Shown one piece after another: positions 1 to 13,280 of a stretch of DNA of 64,000 nt; within the stretch, counting starts at the first letter, position 1, and the number at the start of each line of letters is the position of its first letter. Source of the DNA: Lepisosteus oculatus (lineage: Eukaryota > Chordata > Actinopteri > Semionotiformes > Lepisosteidae); the NCBI RefSeq assembly GCF_040954835.1, contig NC_090703.1, positions 17,435,444 to 17,499,443 on the forward strand. Direction: 5' to 3'. Made by a program: the position numbers and the translations under genes. The notes under the pieces are model-generated. The model saw only the letters and a list, made by a program, of their open reading frames with translations. It was not told where the DNA came from and made no database searches.

Positions 1-428
1 ACTTTTGAGAGGGGGGTGATGAATGGACCACGTTTGGCAGGAGCTTCAGTGACAAAAACCGCTCGGCTTGCTGATTGGTTAATGTCATGTTGTCGTGGAA
101 ATCTGAGGGAAAGCCATCATCCACTAGGCGTAACTGTGGACGAAAGCACATACTCCTCAACTGTGAATCTTGATGAACAATGAAAATCAATGAAAGCCAG
201 GGCCATCCCAGTCACCTGATCTCAACCCAATGGAACACTCATAGGAAATTCTGGAGTGGTACCTGAGACAGGATTCTCCACCATCATCAACAAAACACCA
301 GATGATGGAATTTCTCATGGAAGAATGGTGTCGCATCCCTATAACAAGAGTTCTAGACACTTGCAAAATCTATGCCAAGGCGCACTGAAGCTGTTCTGGT
401 GGCTTGTGGTGGCCCAGTGCTCTAATAA
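1..428 (+). pseudogene. Tc1-like transposase remnant, internally deleted
   Basis: The start reads, with frame breaks, [18 protein letters not shown], the N-terminal helix-turn-helix of Tc1 transposases. After about 180 bases it jumps to the C-terminal catalytic end (SQSPDLNPMEHS, then an NFLMEEWCRIPI-type tail). The middle of the transposase is missing and stops are present, so it is dead. The 5' end is outside the window; the 3' end is cut by the next element. Confidence 0.8.
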
Positions 429-430
429 GG

Positions 431-955
431 CCAGCAGCCATATCACTCTGCAACTCACACCTGGCAACCCACTGAAGATAAGCTGCTCAGTACCTGAATG
501 GGAGACCTCCTGGGAAAAACTTAGGTTGCTGCTGGAAGAAAGGGTCGCTCACCTTGCGGCCCATTTGGGTTCTAATGCCCCAGTATAGTGATGTGGACAC
601 TATACTGTAAACAGGCGCAGTCCTTCAGATGAGACGTAAAACCGAGGTACTGACTCTCTGTGGTCATTAAAAATCCCAAGGCGTTTTTCAAAAAGAGTAG
701 GGGTGTAACCCTGGTGTCCTGGCCAAATTTCCTATTGGTCCTTACCAATCATGGCTTCCTAATAATCCCCATCTATGAATTGCCTTCATTACTCTGCTGT
801 CCTCCCTACTGATAGCTGGCGCACTATGGCTGCCATTGCATCATCCAGGTGGTGGTGGAGGGGAGTCCCCATTACCTGTAAAGCGCTTTGAGTGGAATGT
901 CCAGAAAACCTTCCCATCTTATTTATGAAAGCAATGACTGCATTTTGATGAGACC
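431..955 (+). mobile_element. 5S-rRNA-derived SINE (SINE3 type), copy 1
   Basis: The head (431-~525) resembles 5S rRNA: ccagcagccatatcac near the start and gtacctgaatgggagacctc near the end, the latter matching the 5S internal control region. A body of about 430 bp follows, ending near gtaaagcgctttgagtgg. The same unit recurs at 22.9-23.5 kb in reverse and, in part, at 16.0 and 54.4 kb. SINEs with 5S heads are known from zebrafish and other vertebrates. Confidence 0.8.
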
Positions 956-1116
956 TGTTTTTAAATTAATTAACTGTCTATGCAGTCAAGAACTAAGGTC
1001 TTCTAAGACATGAGCCTGGAGGTTCTTTGCGAGACCTTCAGACGTCATCATTCCAATAATTTCATTCCAATAAGTGCTTTGAGAAGCCATCTTTAAAGGC
1101 GCTATATAAAATAAAG

Positions 1117-1164
<48 letters not shown>

Positions 1165-1165
1165 T
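956..1165 (+). repeat. SINE/LINE 3' tail with (ATT)n
   Basis: Sequence after the SINE body diverges from copy 2, then ends agtgctttgagaagccatct...ggcgctatataaaataaag followed by about 15 ATT units (from ~1119). This is the usual 3' tail of L2-mobilised elements in fish. It is probably a second, 5'-truncated insertion abutting copy 1. Confidence 0.55.
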
Positions 1166-4100
1166 ATTTTCCATTGCACTGGAGAGGCACATTCTTCACG
1201 ACAACCATTTATGCTTTCAAGCACCTGAGAATCCACAGGGGTTACTGTCACTGAGAGCTAATTGTCTAAGCCCACCCTACCCTGAATACATGATTCACGG
1301 AGCTCAAACTGCATGTGGGTGAACACTGACAGCCATTAAAGAGAGGATTATAATAAAAGAGAAACTTTTATAATAATGACTATAGCTGATTTCCACTGAC
1401 ATTACGTGACTGCTAACAAATATACTAATCCTTAGCCAATTCTGTAGACTTGGGGACATCAAGCAAACTCCATCAGAAAAACTCTAGTACTATTAGTTTT
1501 ATTTTAATTCAATTTAGGGGTTTAACCTATATTTTATTCTGTCAGTGAAAAACAAAATAAAACTTTCATATATAAGTATAACGTACTGGTTCGATTATTA
1601 GCATATTTGTGACTGTACTGTCTTTAACTGGAATCTTTTCCAGAATTAGTAAAAGTCTCTCTTCGTAGTAATATAATCATTTTACCAGCTGTGTATATAT
1701 TAACTCTAAAATATGCCTCTGGCAGCCTAGTCTGCGTTTTGCAGTTTTCTACATCTTGAGTGCTTATTCTGATAAAATATGTATGGGTAAAATATAAAGA
1801 ATACTGTGCATTGCATGCTGGAGTTTTCAAAGTCCTGAGCTTCTTATGCTGCTGAGTAGCAATAATATTAAATATGCTATATGTTTCATTTTATAAACAA
1901 AAATATAAATGATAACAATGAGCTATCAGCAAACAACATTTATTTCCCTTGTTCCTTCGTTTGTATACAGCAGATCCTTTTGCTTTTTCTGTGACTACAA
2001 TTCTTTGCTTGTTTGTGCTATTCTAACTAAATTTATTAGGCAAAACAATGTCTTCTCCTTTATTTAGTCCTAAAGTTCATATAATACAATTTCTAAAAAA
2101 TGAATTTCTGGCACAAGAACGCACTATACAGTTGAATGCTCTCAGTCTGAGACATATTTAAATGTTTGTTTTTTTTGAGATGTCAAAGTCTTATCACAAA
2201 CTACGGTACTTGCAATTGATTTCCCAAAATGCATTTGACATCAATTTTCCCTGATGATTCCTCTATCATTTTACACTGTATTTAAAAGCAATAGTTGCAA
2301 ACTCTGAAAAACTCAGCCAATTAATCAAGCAGGACTTAAGAAACTATGAAAACAAGTGCTAGAAGATGCTGTGGTGCTGAGCACCAACCAGCCACTGAGA
2401 AACAGTCCTTTACTATACTCTCAATATGATCAGGTATACTGGCAATGGCTTTATACCATTTTGTATGAATTATTTGACCAGATGGATAAAGTCTGGATGG
2501 ATCTCTTGGTAATCACATACAGTATATGAACTTTAATGGGTTTTAGCTTTATGTGTTGTTCAAGAGTATATATTTTGGGAGATTACTGTTTCTGAGCCTT
2601 ATAGTTTCAGAAGCACACAAGGTCTCAAATAATAAAACTGCTCCGCAGTTCTACCGTAATTCACATTTACAAACTTGTACATGACTGTACAGAAATATTA
2701 CTTAATCGTAACTGAAGTAACACATTTTGCAAAGCCTGGGGGCAACTCCTCATCCTTCATATTATATACAGCACCAAACAGCTCTTTTTCAACTGTATGA
2801 AACTTGCACTACCTGGTTACATTTTTCCTTTAAGAAAAGTGTGGTTCTTCTTAATAGGAATGGGCCATGAAACACAGCTGAGAGTGTGGGGAGTTCCCAC
2901 TGTGCAAAGGTTATGCCACTTTCAAATAGAGTCCCCTGATATTACCTGCATCTGCATGCCTTATACATACATTTATGAAGCAGCAAATACCAGATGAGTG
3001 TGCTGAGCTTCGAATTTGTCCACCATCTGTTCAAATGAGTTTAACCTTCTTCCTAGTAAATGCTCTGATAATAGAAATTGAAGATGACATTTTGGCAACA
3101 AAGAGTGCCAAAGAAACGAGCAGTTGAAAATAGAGCCCCATGTCTCCTCTTAGGGGGAAAGAGACGTTGAGTGATGGGTGTTTTTATTTTACTCTCAATG
3201 TCATACCAGCATGGATTTCTTTTTAGTCTTAGAGTGAGTTTAATACACTTCCTTCTTTTTCTCACACAACAGGCACAATTAATTTTAAAATCCCTTTACA
3301 TTTAGCTATGACTCTTTTTTTTCCCCTTGTTATTAATAGTCCGTCTGTTATTTGTGGTGGATACAGCCTTGGGTCAAAGACCTGCAGGTTCCTCTTTTCT
3401 CATACATTTTCAAAGCTCTAATGAAGCACTGAGGTTCTTGTGGAAGGAAAATGCACTTGTGTGAATGTTAAAAAATAATTCCAAATTATGAAACCATGGT
3501 ATTTAGTTCTTATTTACAACTTTTTGTATGTACAAAGATGTGTGAAATGTCCAGCTACACAGCCATTTGTGCTCTAAATGTAAGAAGAACAAGAGAATAG
3601 ACTTAAATAAAATCCGTCCCGTAATGTCTGTGCATTGGAAATCTTAATTTAAAACTGAACTTTACCTGTTACATAATCCATCTCTCCAGACCTAGACAGA
3701 CAATCATCTTGTTTTGTTCATTGTCTTGGCATCAGACATAAGAAAACTTCATAAAATACATTTAATAGACTTTGAAGTCTGAAGGTCAAGAAAGGAGATC
3801 TAAAGAAAACAAGAAATAATGTGTTTTGTTGTCTGTGTTTTATGAGTGGAACTGCTCTGCACAGCTTGCTGTGAATTCTCACTGAACCTATTCAATGCAA
3901 AAATACTAACAGAATGTATTTGGCTTGAGTAAGTTAACACTCGGGGGCCTGAATAATTGTCTGAATTTTTATGTCAGGTGAGGGGGGCGTATAGTTTAAT
4001 ATCTGTATTTGGATTTATTTTTCAGGAGAAAAGCTTCTTGAAAGGTAGTTGAAAGCACTTTTATGTAGAATACTGAAATGCACTTTATTACTGCTGTAAA

Positions 4101-7100
4101 AAATCTACAGGTGTACTTTTCTGCTCAATAGTACAGTTTTGAGTTCTGCCAAGTGCCACTCAGATTCTGTATTCCGCAAGTAATTACTCCGCAGGCCGTG
4201 AGCATGCAACATTTGTAGCTAGATTTTTTTTGGAGCTGCTGTGTGGACAGGAAGTGAATTATTTCATTAGGTTCACTAGATTCATTTGAATTTTAATCTA
4301 ATTGATTAAATTAATTTTAATGAATAAATGAATTTATTTCATGATTAGAAAACTGCAGAGAGTAGAAGGAAGAATGTACCTAATATTTTCAGAATACATT
4401 ATTTAAATGAATAATATACAAAGTCAGCTTAGATAGACATGCTGAAAAGCTTTTTATATTAGCTTTTTATAGAAGTGTGTAGGATCTCAAAGAGATTTCA
4501 CAAATACTTCCAGTAGTGTAAGGCTACAAAACTGGCATAGTTGTAATTAGAATCTAGAAATCTTGTCACATGTGTTTTGACAAGTGGACACTTTGTAGTT
4601 AATGTGATCCTGATCAGACCTTGTGTCCACAACCCAAACTTAATTACAAAACCACACCTTGATGGCAGATTTGAGTTGGGTACAGTGGCTTCTTGAAAAC
4701 AAAACACTACCATGTACTGGGTTTACAGTTTGAAATTAGCCAATGAATCAGATCAGGAAATATTCATGGTTACAGGAAAGCAGTTATACAAAAGGTGTGC
4801 ATTCCTACTGTGAGATATTGCACTCATCTGTTAATTCCTTTAATTCTGTGTTGCAATTTTTAAATAAGTTACATATCTACAGTAGATAAAGCTTAATTCT
4901 TTTTTGAAAATCTTGCATATTTCCTAATTGAAAAATTATATATGATAAACTTAAAAAAGAATGTTGTCAAATGTATTCATCCTTTTGATTGAGCTTATTA
5001 ATCAAAGGTGCAGTTAGCATTTCTTTGTGTCATCTCTGCATTCTGCCCATTTTATCATTCTAATACTGTACCAGAAACCTAGGCAAAAATGCAAGTGAAA
5101 GAACCTTTAAACACAGCCACTGATGATGATTGGCCTGTATTAAACCAGTTGTCTGTGCAATCTGTAGAAGAAAGTTACAGAAACACAAGCCAAGCATAAC
5201 AGCATATTATAAAGGTAACTACGTGAAATAAGGCATCATTTATCACAGAAGCTTCTTCCCAGATGTATTCATTTTTGCAAACTCCCAGCTGCACGACTTG
5301 GAAAGTTTTCAAATTCCAATGCCCTTTGTGAAAAGAGATTCTAGAATGACAGAGCTATAGAGAGCAGATTGTATGACCCTTTCACTCCCTGTCTTTGAGA
5401 CCTAGCATACTGTGTAAAAATGTGAAAATGTAATATTTGGATTCTGACCGTGTGAAGGGCATGTACCACCCAATGGAAAAAGCTGTCAAGATATTATCTT
5501 CCGTTGGCATCTGAATCGATATTCTCGATGTTGTGCTGAAATACATCAGCTGACCTTCTCAGCCCTTACAAATGAGAAAAAAAATGAAAATAACCTTCCT
5601 TAGATGAGATGTTTCATCTAAGGTGTACTTTATCCATATCAGTATGATTTTAGGTATTTGTACTGTATTAATTAGTTCAGTTAATCTGTCCTGCTTTAAT
5701 ATTTTGTATATAATAGTTGAATGCTAAACATGGTTTGAATATTGCATAGGAACTAGTTTATTTGCTGGCATTCCTTAATCAGTGTGAAAAAATATGCTAA
5801 AATATATTTTTTGATGAGACAGCAACCCTACCAAGAATAGACCTATACAGTACATTGTGTTTTCTGGTACAGTGCATGGTATGGGTTATACCCATAAGAA
5901 AATTATTCTTTTTTTAAGAAAAGAATAATCAATCAGTTTTAAATAGCCTAACAAGACACAACCGAGTGAAACAGTATTAGAAAGTGCCAGGAAGGAAAGA
6001 TTTAATCATACAGCTTTACACACCTCCAGATACAAAAGAAGATAGTTTCTTCTAATTTTGTAGAATGTTTCAGTCATTGGTAGCACTGAATTGTAATTAT
6101 GTGCATCAAAAGTTGCTCTTAGGAAAACTGCATCTTAAATTATAGAATGATACAGACAACTTCAATAAACAAGGGGCTACCCACGGATTTATATATACCC
6201 CTAACAGCATAATACACCCTTTTTGTACAGTTGAGCATAAATTAAGACAATTCATTTCTGTAAAATACTATTGAGCTATTCTTTGTTGTTTTATTGTCTG
6301 TATCTTTTAAGCAGTACTCAGAAAAAAAACAAATTTCTGAACAGTAAATTTGATTACAAATTACATAAAGTGTTTAACATTTTTTTCATAATAAGCATTT
6401 CCAAAATTATGATCTTGTCAGCTTTCAACAAATTCTTTGATGCAGAAATGATTAAGAGACTGATTTTACAAAATGTTTTAAGTTGGCTGTCTATCACCAG
6501 GTCTGTATGTAGCTGAGGACATATAGCTCGAAGCTAAAGAATGTTTTTGATTTCTCAGTAGGAGTAAACAAAAGAAAGGAAACATTTCAAGAAAAAATAA
6601 GCAATATGTTCTGCTCAAAATGACTCACAGCCTGAGTTACAGTACTTTGGAATTTTTGTGACATTTGCTATCCTTTGTTAAGTTTAAGAATTTAATTAAA
6701 ATTGCTTAAACTGTGAGAAGCTAATGCATTTGACAGCCACCAAGGTGCTTTAATCCCGGACTTTTTGCTTTTCTTATAATTTGAATTGCAAAATTGATTT
6801 TTCCAGTTATTTTCCTAGCTCTGTGAAATAAAAACACAGTAGAGAATTTATATATTCATTATTACAGTATTGTTCCAGTTCTAAATTATTGTTTGCCTAA
6901 TTAGAGCAGATTATATTCTAATCTTTTGCTATACTGTAATTTTGGAAAAATAGCCTAAAAGATAGGGCAGTTATCCATAATAATGTTTGTTAATTTATTT
7001 AAAACACAAATTGGTCTGCTAGACTACATAAAGTGAATAACTGGAAGAATACCTCACATTACACTCTACCTTTTAAAATGAATATGTCCATAACAATTCA

Positions 7101-8945
7101 GTATGAACACAGAATAAGCTGCCAACAAAAGGAATATCAGAAATGACAGTAGAAATACTAATTGTGATGTCAGAGAGAGAAAGTTACTTGTCTCTGACAT
7201 GTAGAAAGGATATACTGTATACTGTATTATTTTACTCTGGCCTTTAAGGGCTGCCTGCAAGTGAAGTCCTGTACGGTGTCTACATGGAGAACATGAAGAA
7301 TGTATGCACCGCAGTCAGATTTCTCTGAAAGAATACTGAGGCTTAATATACCTTCAAGATTACAGGATGTGCCTGTAGTTTTGTAGTGAGAATACAAAAA
7401 GGTTGCATGTAAACCCCTTCTTTCTGCTTATAATATACTAGTGCTTTCTTAATATTCTACGGAAGAATAATGCATTTTGTATACTTTGAAACTCATTGTT
7501 TCTATCCTTCCCAGGTGAAGTATCAAATCACTCTACTCACAGCTTTCATACTAGTACGGGGACTATAGACCTTCCACCAGAAGTGGACTTACTGGACCAA
7601 TTTCCTGTATCTAACAGTTTGAATCCTACAGTACCTGCAGTGGTGACTACACCACAAGTTCACTGTAGTCCAATAAGAAAAATAAATCACTACTGTGCTT
7701 AAAATCAATAATAATGGATCCAATTCAAGTCAGATTCGGTACTTAGCCAATAGAGAGAATTCTGGTCATACAGTAGTTGTCAAATACAGTAGCAAGTCTA
7801 CACTCAAACTAGTGTTTGAAGAATCTTTCATTTTGCCACGATTTATTTCTTGATCAAACACTGTAATATTCTTCCCCGTTTCAAACTTAGGAAGGATTGC
7901 AAATGAGAGGAGTTCATTTGGTAATTTAGCCATTTGCTTATTTTCATTTGTCTTATCATAGTTTACTGGACATACATGTGGCATTCCAGATTTGACTGTT
8001 CGATACCATCATTCTGTTGTTCTTTCTTGCTGTGTGATGCTAAGGATTCACCATCCATTTTCAGATTCTTTGGTAGGGATAATTCAATTCTTAATCTTTA
8101 TAGATGGCTAACCTGCATTACTTAATGTTCTGCCATGCTTTTGCTGTACTTTGATAGCCTTTTACTCAGCATTAGAGTCTGATTTAGAGGGTACCCAGAA
8201 GCCAAATAGAGCACTTTTCACTACTAATTGAAAAAGAGGTAGGCAATCTAGAATCCTAAAAGTGGAGATAGAAAGCATGATAAAAGAAAAATAAAAATTG
8301 AAAGAATCTACAGCAAAGTTGGACATAAAAGGAAAATTGTAACTCACATGATTCCAATTACTCACATGTAAATCTTCATGTGATTGGACAGCACATATGA
8401 TCGAATGGCTTATAGTGACACAAATTGCACATGGACATAACTGTACAGTACTGGAAATTCAAAGGTTTTCTGTTCCTATTTCTTTACATGCTGCTATGTA
8501 CTGCTGATACATGACAGATAAGAGGTTCATAGAAATTCATGAAGAGCTGGTTTAACTACAAGATTGCCTCATTATGAATTAGGTCTGTCTACCACAAAAT
8601 GCAGTCAGGTGGAGAAAATATGACAGGCCCAGATTGGTGCCCAGAAATACCTCATTATTTTGTACTATATATACATAATTTTCATGTTTAAATGCAATCA
8701 TGAGGAACAGAGCATTACATCAAACTCAGAATTTCACGTTTTTCCAACAAAGAAACTGTGGTTTTCCACCGCAGTGATGGCAAATGGCACTGCACGGATG
8801 AACAAGTGAAAGGTTAACTGTGACGTTTCAATTTTATTTCTGAAATTTAAGGGGTACTGATGGACTCCAGTGCATAATTCTAAGTGGATGTTTAGGAAGC
8901 TGCTCAATGCTTCTGATGTAGGATTTTATAAATGGCATATCTGGC
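1166..8945. other. Intergenic, no gene seen
   Basis: AT-rich DNA with no ORF above about 80 codons and no exon I could defend. It contains small perfect hairpins at 5598-5623 (10-bp stem) and 5902-5929 (11-bp stem), and many TACAGTA/TACTGTA words. It could be part of the downstream globin X gene, whose later exons I failed to find. Confidence 0.5.
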
Positions 8946-8947
8946 TA

Positions 8948-9190
8948 GGTGTCATGGTGGTTAGCACTACTGCCTCACAGCTCCATGGGTTTGATTCTAG
9001 CTTGGTGTATCTGTGTGGAGTTTGCAGGGTTTCCATGTGTCAGATGGGTTTTTGCCAGATGTTCTGCATTCTTCCCATCTCTGAAAGAAATACTGATTAT
9101 ACTTCATTGGGTACTCTAAATTGTCCTTTTCAACAGGTGTGTAGGGGTGTCTTCTCAGTTCTGGTGAAGGGAGTTTACAGAAATTGAAAA
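8948..9190 (+). mobile_element. tRNA-derived SINE fragment
   Basis: Reads gtcatggtggttagcactactgcctcacagc...gggtttgattct, a tRNA-like head with box-B-like ggtttgattc, then gtgtggagtttgca and a run similar to 'gactctaaattgtcc'. This is the common fish SINE whose better copies are at 11.4 and 38.8 kb. It is old, with many substitutions. Confidence 0.7.
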
Positions 9191-11385
9191 ACAAAATGAG
9201 CACATTGGACTGAATGTTATCCTCTTTTGTTGCCACTCTGATCTTCAACGATCTTTGTCACCATTTTAGTTCTGCAGATAGCTACTGTGTATTTTTAAAG
9301 TTTTGAAACTGTGCCCCTGCTATCACACTTTGGAATACCCAGAGGGATTTATTGCTACTTCTCTAAAATTTACCCTGTCATGTTCTCGTTCTAGTAGTGC
9401 AAGTGCTACAATGCTAAAATTGCAGTATGCATCAGCTGAGGGAGAGATGTGGATCTCACTGACAAGCACTACTGTAGAAATCCTAATAACAGATGCCTAA
9501 TAAGACCCATACCAATTAAACTTAGACCTGAAAAACTGAATATTTTCATGACATAAAATATCATAAGAATGGTAAAGGATTAAACACATTTAATTGGCTT
9601 AGCGATTAGTGACTTGCATACTCTGGTTGAGAGTTTGATGTGGCAGTACATCTTGTAAGTAAAATATACATTGGAAAAAACTGGCCTTGTTTCATATTTA
9701 GCAAATAAGGATGTCACATGGTGCAAAATAAACACAGAAGATGTAGGAGACTATGGATCCTGCATGTGTACACAATTTTTCCATTCTACTGTGTTTTGCA
9801 AATTAATTAGAAAGTCTTGATCCCTGTTTGAGGAAACATGCCTCAGCTGAAAGAGATTCATGGTTTTGCATGAATCGGCATCGGCAATTCAAGTTGTATA
9901 TTTGTGTCTCAGCAGTTTAGATGGTATTATCTGTCCTATTCCTTGATCTGCAGATGTCAAAAATGGCTTATGACCTCTTGTACAAAGAGAACATTATGCA
10001 GTACACTCACTTGCTTAGTCATAGGATCTTGGATTTGAGCGGATCTGTAATATCAGTAACAAGAGAAGATCAAAACCGGACAGAATGATTATTGCTCTTA
10101 GATAGTGGCAACATGCCATTAATGCATGAGAGCCAATGAAAATAGACTCTAATTCAAAGAGCTCTAATTCAAAGCACTTAATGAGACAACAAAGACATAG
10201 GAACATAATCTAAAAAAAAAACAGGCTCTTATAAACCCCCCTACGAGTGTGGTAAAATACTTTGGGATGTTTTTTTCATGGTCGAAATGTTTTAATAATT
10301 GTTGCTCAGAAAACATACTTTTCCAAATAGGATCTATGGTACAGTAAGTCAGTGCTTGCTAAGGCTTTTCGCTAACTGCTTCATGTAGTATCAGTCTTTG
10401 CCCTACAGGATTTGTGAGAAAAAAAATAATGGAGCACATGTTTTATTGTATATAGTCATCATATTTTTAATTTTGTTTTTATTCCTTTTGTAGCAAAACT
10501 ACATTTTTTGTCTGTGCATTGTAGTAGGGAAAGAGCTTACTTTACTCAGTTTTAAAACCTCAAGGGGCAAAAAGGAGGCAGACATCTCTGAACTGTATCA
10601 TATAGCTGTAATATTTTTTTGTTATATCTATGTTTCTGTGAAAAGGGAATGGTCTATTCCTTTTGCTGTTGTAACATCACACAAGTAATATTAAAGGACA
10701 GTCACTGTATTTTGTATTTAAACATTTTGAATTTTTATTACACTTGTTGCTTTTGTACTGTACATGGCTTAGGTCTTTTCTACTCCAAGGGTGAGTCTGC
10801 CTGAAGGCTACAATAATCTTATTTCAGGTATGGATGTATGAGGGAGTCAGATGAGATCTGAGCTGGACATAAGCCTTATTGATCTGTATTCCACTGTTAC
10901 ATGCCATTCATTCAGCCTGCTGTGCTGAGGTCAAGTGTGCCACAACTGGCTGCTCTGACTTGAACCAGACATATTAAGGTCAGTCTCTTTGACCGTCTGG
11001 GCTTTCCTCAGGGAAGCATTTCCCAAATCTAATTTGCTTTCCAATGCTCTTCATCTTTTGCACATAAATGTCTTACAGTCTGTACATAATAACACCAAAA
11101 TCTCAAGTACTGCATTGCTGTTATATTTGTTTTTCATTTTGTTGTTTTTGTTCATCAGAATCAGTTTACATGTATAGAACATGCTGTTTATCGGCATAGA
11201 GTCATGCTGTTTAACAGTTCCATTCTAAAAGGTAATTTTAATTGATCCCTTTTTATTTCTTTGTGTTAATGTGTGGCTTTGTGTAGATATAGTTCCAGAA
11301 ATGCTTTCAACTGTTATGTAGCATTCTGTGAAGTACAGTAACTGCATACATAAGTAATTTAAATGTAGTTAAATTAAATAAATCT
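9191..11385. other. Intergenic, no gene seen
   Basis: AT-rich, no convincing exon or repeat beyond short low-complexity runs. Confidence 0.45.
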
Positions 11386-11389
11386 GATG

Positions 11390-11700
11390 TCGGGGCGCTG
11401 TGTTGACACATTGGTTAGCATTGTGGTTTCAACCTTAGGTGCTGTCTGCATGGAGTTTGTATGTTCTCCATGTGTTTGTGAGGGTTTCCTCTGGGTGTTC
11501 CAGTTTCCTCCCATGATCCAAAGACATACAGTACTAGTCCAGTAGGTTAATTGCCTTCTGGGAAAACTGGCCTTAAATGTGGGAATGTACATGTCTCTCT
11601 TTGTGTGTGTATGTCTGCTCTGTGTAGCCTGGCTTGCACCCATTGCTTGCCAAGATAGACTCTGACTCATGCATGACCCTGTATAGGATAAAGCAGGTAG
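11390..11700 (+). mobile_element. tRNA-derived SINE, diverged copy
   Basis: Starts cggggcgctgtgttgacacattggttagca and contains the diagnostic ctgcatggagtttgtatgttctcc, gtttcctcccatgatccaaagacata and a degraded 'gataggctctgactc' 3' region. It belongs to the same family as 8948-9190 and the outer element at 38765-39405. Confidence 0.75.
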
Positions 11701-12404
11701 AAAACAGATTTTATTCAGTTTAGCCTACAGAGTATGAAGGGCTTTATAATACTATGAAAATTATTTATACTAAAAAAAAGTGTAATGTACAAAGTTTAGT
11801 AACTTAATGCAGAACTGGAGTTTACAGTTTGGTGGAAATAATACAGAAATAAAATAAGAAAATATAAAATGGAGAGTATCACAAATCTATAATACAGTAT
11901 ATTTACAGTATATGTGCAGGATGATGACCATGAGCCCAAGCACAGACAGACTGCAAGAGCACTTATGATCACAAAAATGCATTCCACTGTGCCATAACAT
12001 GAATAAATGGGTGTAGTAAACCACTACATTGAACTTACAGTATCCTTTCTCCATTATTTAAGTAATTATGCTTTTCTAGGCCAACTACTGTAAATGTGGA
12101 AGTAGCATATTCTGATTTCATAAGTGCAGACTAAAGACTTATAAAAGGTTGCAATTCAGGAACACTGGAGAGGACCCAAGGACTTTATTTAAGGTAGATG
12201 TTTATTTAAAGATTGGATATTTTGGCTTGAAACAAAATGAAATGTTTACTTTTCAAAACTGAGAAACTCCAGATCTTAGCTGAGCACCAGACATTCTTGT
12301 GCTTTGAGGGGATTAAACTGTAGCAGCACAATTAATAATTTTCTCCTTGTGGGATGCATTTAGGATGGGATTAAACTAAGATTTACCAACTACTAGGTGC
12401 AAAC

Positions 12405-12477
12405 CTGAAGAAGGCTCCACAGCCGAAATGTTGTGTTTCCTTTCTTTTCTTTTCAGCATGGAATAAACCCTATTCTC
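12405..12477 (+). mobile_element. 73-bp retroposed SINE/LINE tail with 15-bp target duplication
   Basis: The insert begins ctgaagaaggctccacagcc and ends gcatggaataaaccctattctc. It is flanked by perfect direct repeats ctactaggtgcaaac at 12390-12404 and 12478-12492. The sequence is a repeat 3' end seen again at 14.7 kb. The long perfect duplication shows target-primed retroposition of a very short product. Confidence 0.75.
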
Positions 12478-12964
12478 CTACTAGGTGCAAACTACAGTCA
12501 CATTTATATGTGGCAGTCATTTTGGCACAAGGTTATTTTTTATTTTCTACCCAATTTAAATGTCCAATCAAGCACTGAGTCAGTTATTTAGGATTGACAG
12601 GTGGTTCCGAGTTTTGATTTAATATGGCCCTTAATATGCTAACTGTCTGTTCTGTTTAAATCTGACTAAAGCCTTATGGAAATTGTATATTTCCTTGCAG
12701 TATGGTTAGACCTAAGATTTCCAAAAATTAATCTTTTATATTTGATACAATGTCTACTTCAAGAAGGAACTGAAATAACATTTGATATACGGATAAATTA
12801 CTTTGGTAGAGAGTGCCATGATTTTTTGATGTTTTAAAGTGCAACAACTCAAATTGGAATCACCAATTTATAATGAACTCACTCTTAAATCCCAAATTGA
12901 ATTGGTAAAACATGGATCTGTACATTCTTTCTTTTGGGATACCCACTTGTTAACTACTACCCCA

Positions 12965-13280
12965 TGAGCTCTGCAGTGTCTAACAGAAGGAAACAGACTT
13001 GAGGAATAGACTGTTTCTCAATGACAGCTTTGTATGAGCAAAGGCTCTGTAGCAAAACCCCAGGAGTTGCTGCTACATGACAAGCCAGGCATAGCCTAGG
13101 TGTGTCAATCATATCCAACCTTGGCAGGGCTTGACAATGTTTACCACTACCTGAGGAATATCACTTCCAGCCAGCTAATCATATAGCCCAGGGTCAAACT
13201 GACAACATCTGGAGATTAGAGCAAACATTCACTCTACAATGAGCACCTTCACTTGTTGAGCCACCCAGGAGCCCACTAGT
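12965..13280 (-). mobile_element. tRNA-derived SINE, second family
   Basis: On the minus strand the element begins gggctcctgggtggctcaac followed by a tRNA-like stretch with box-A-like tggctcaacaagtg and box-B-like cagtttgaccc. The remaining ~230 bp match nothing else in the window. The head resembles tRNA-derived SINE promoters of fish; no duplication was found. Confidence 0.6.

Noticed and set aside
256..588. 110-codon plus-strand ORF at the window start
   Set aside because: It spans the Tc1 C-terminal remnant out of phase with the protein and runs into the 5S SINE.
7496..7702. Plus-strand 68-codon frame preceded by a cccag acceptor-like site
   Set aside because: Serine/proline-like composition hinted at coding, but there is no donor, partner exon or recognisable similarity.
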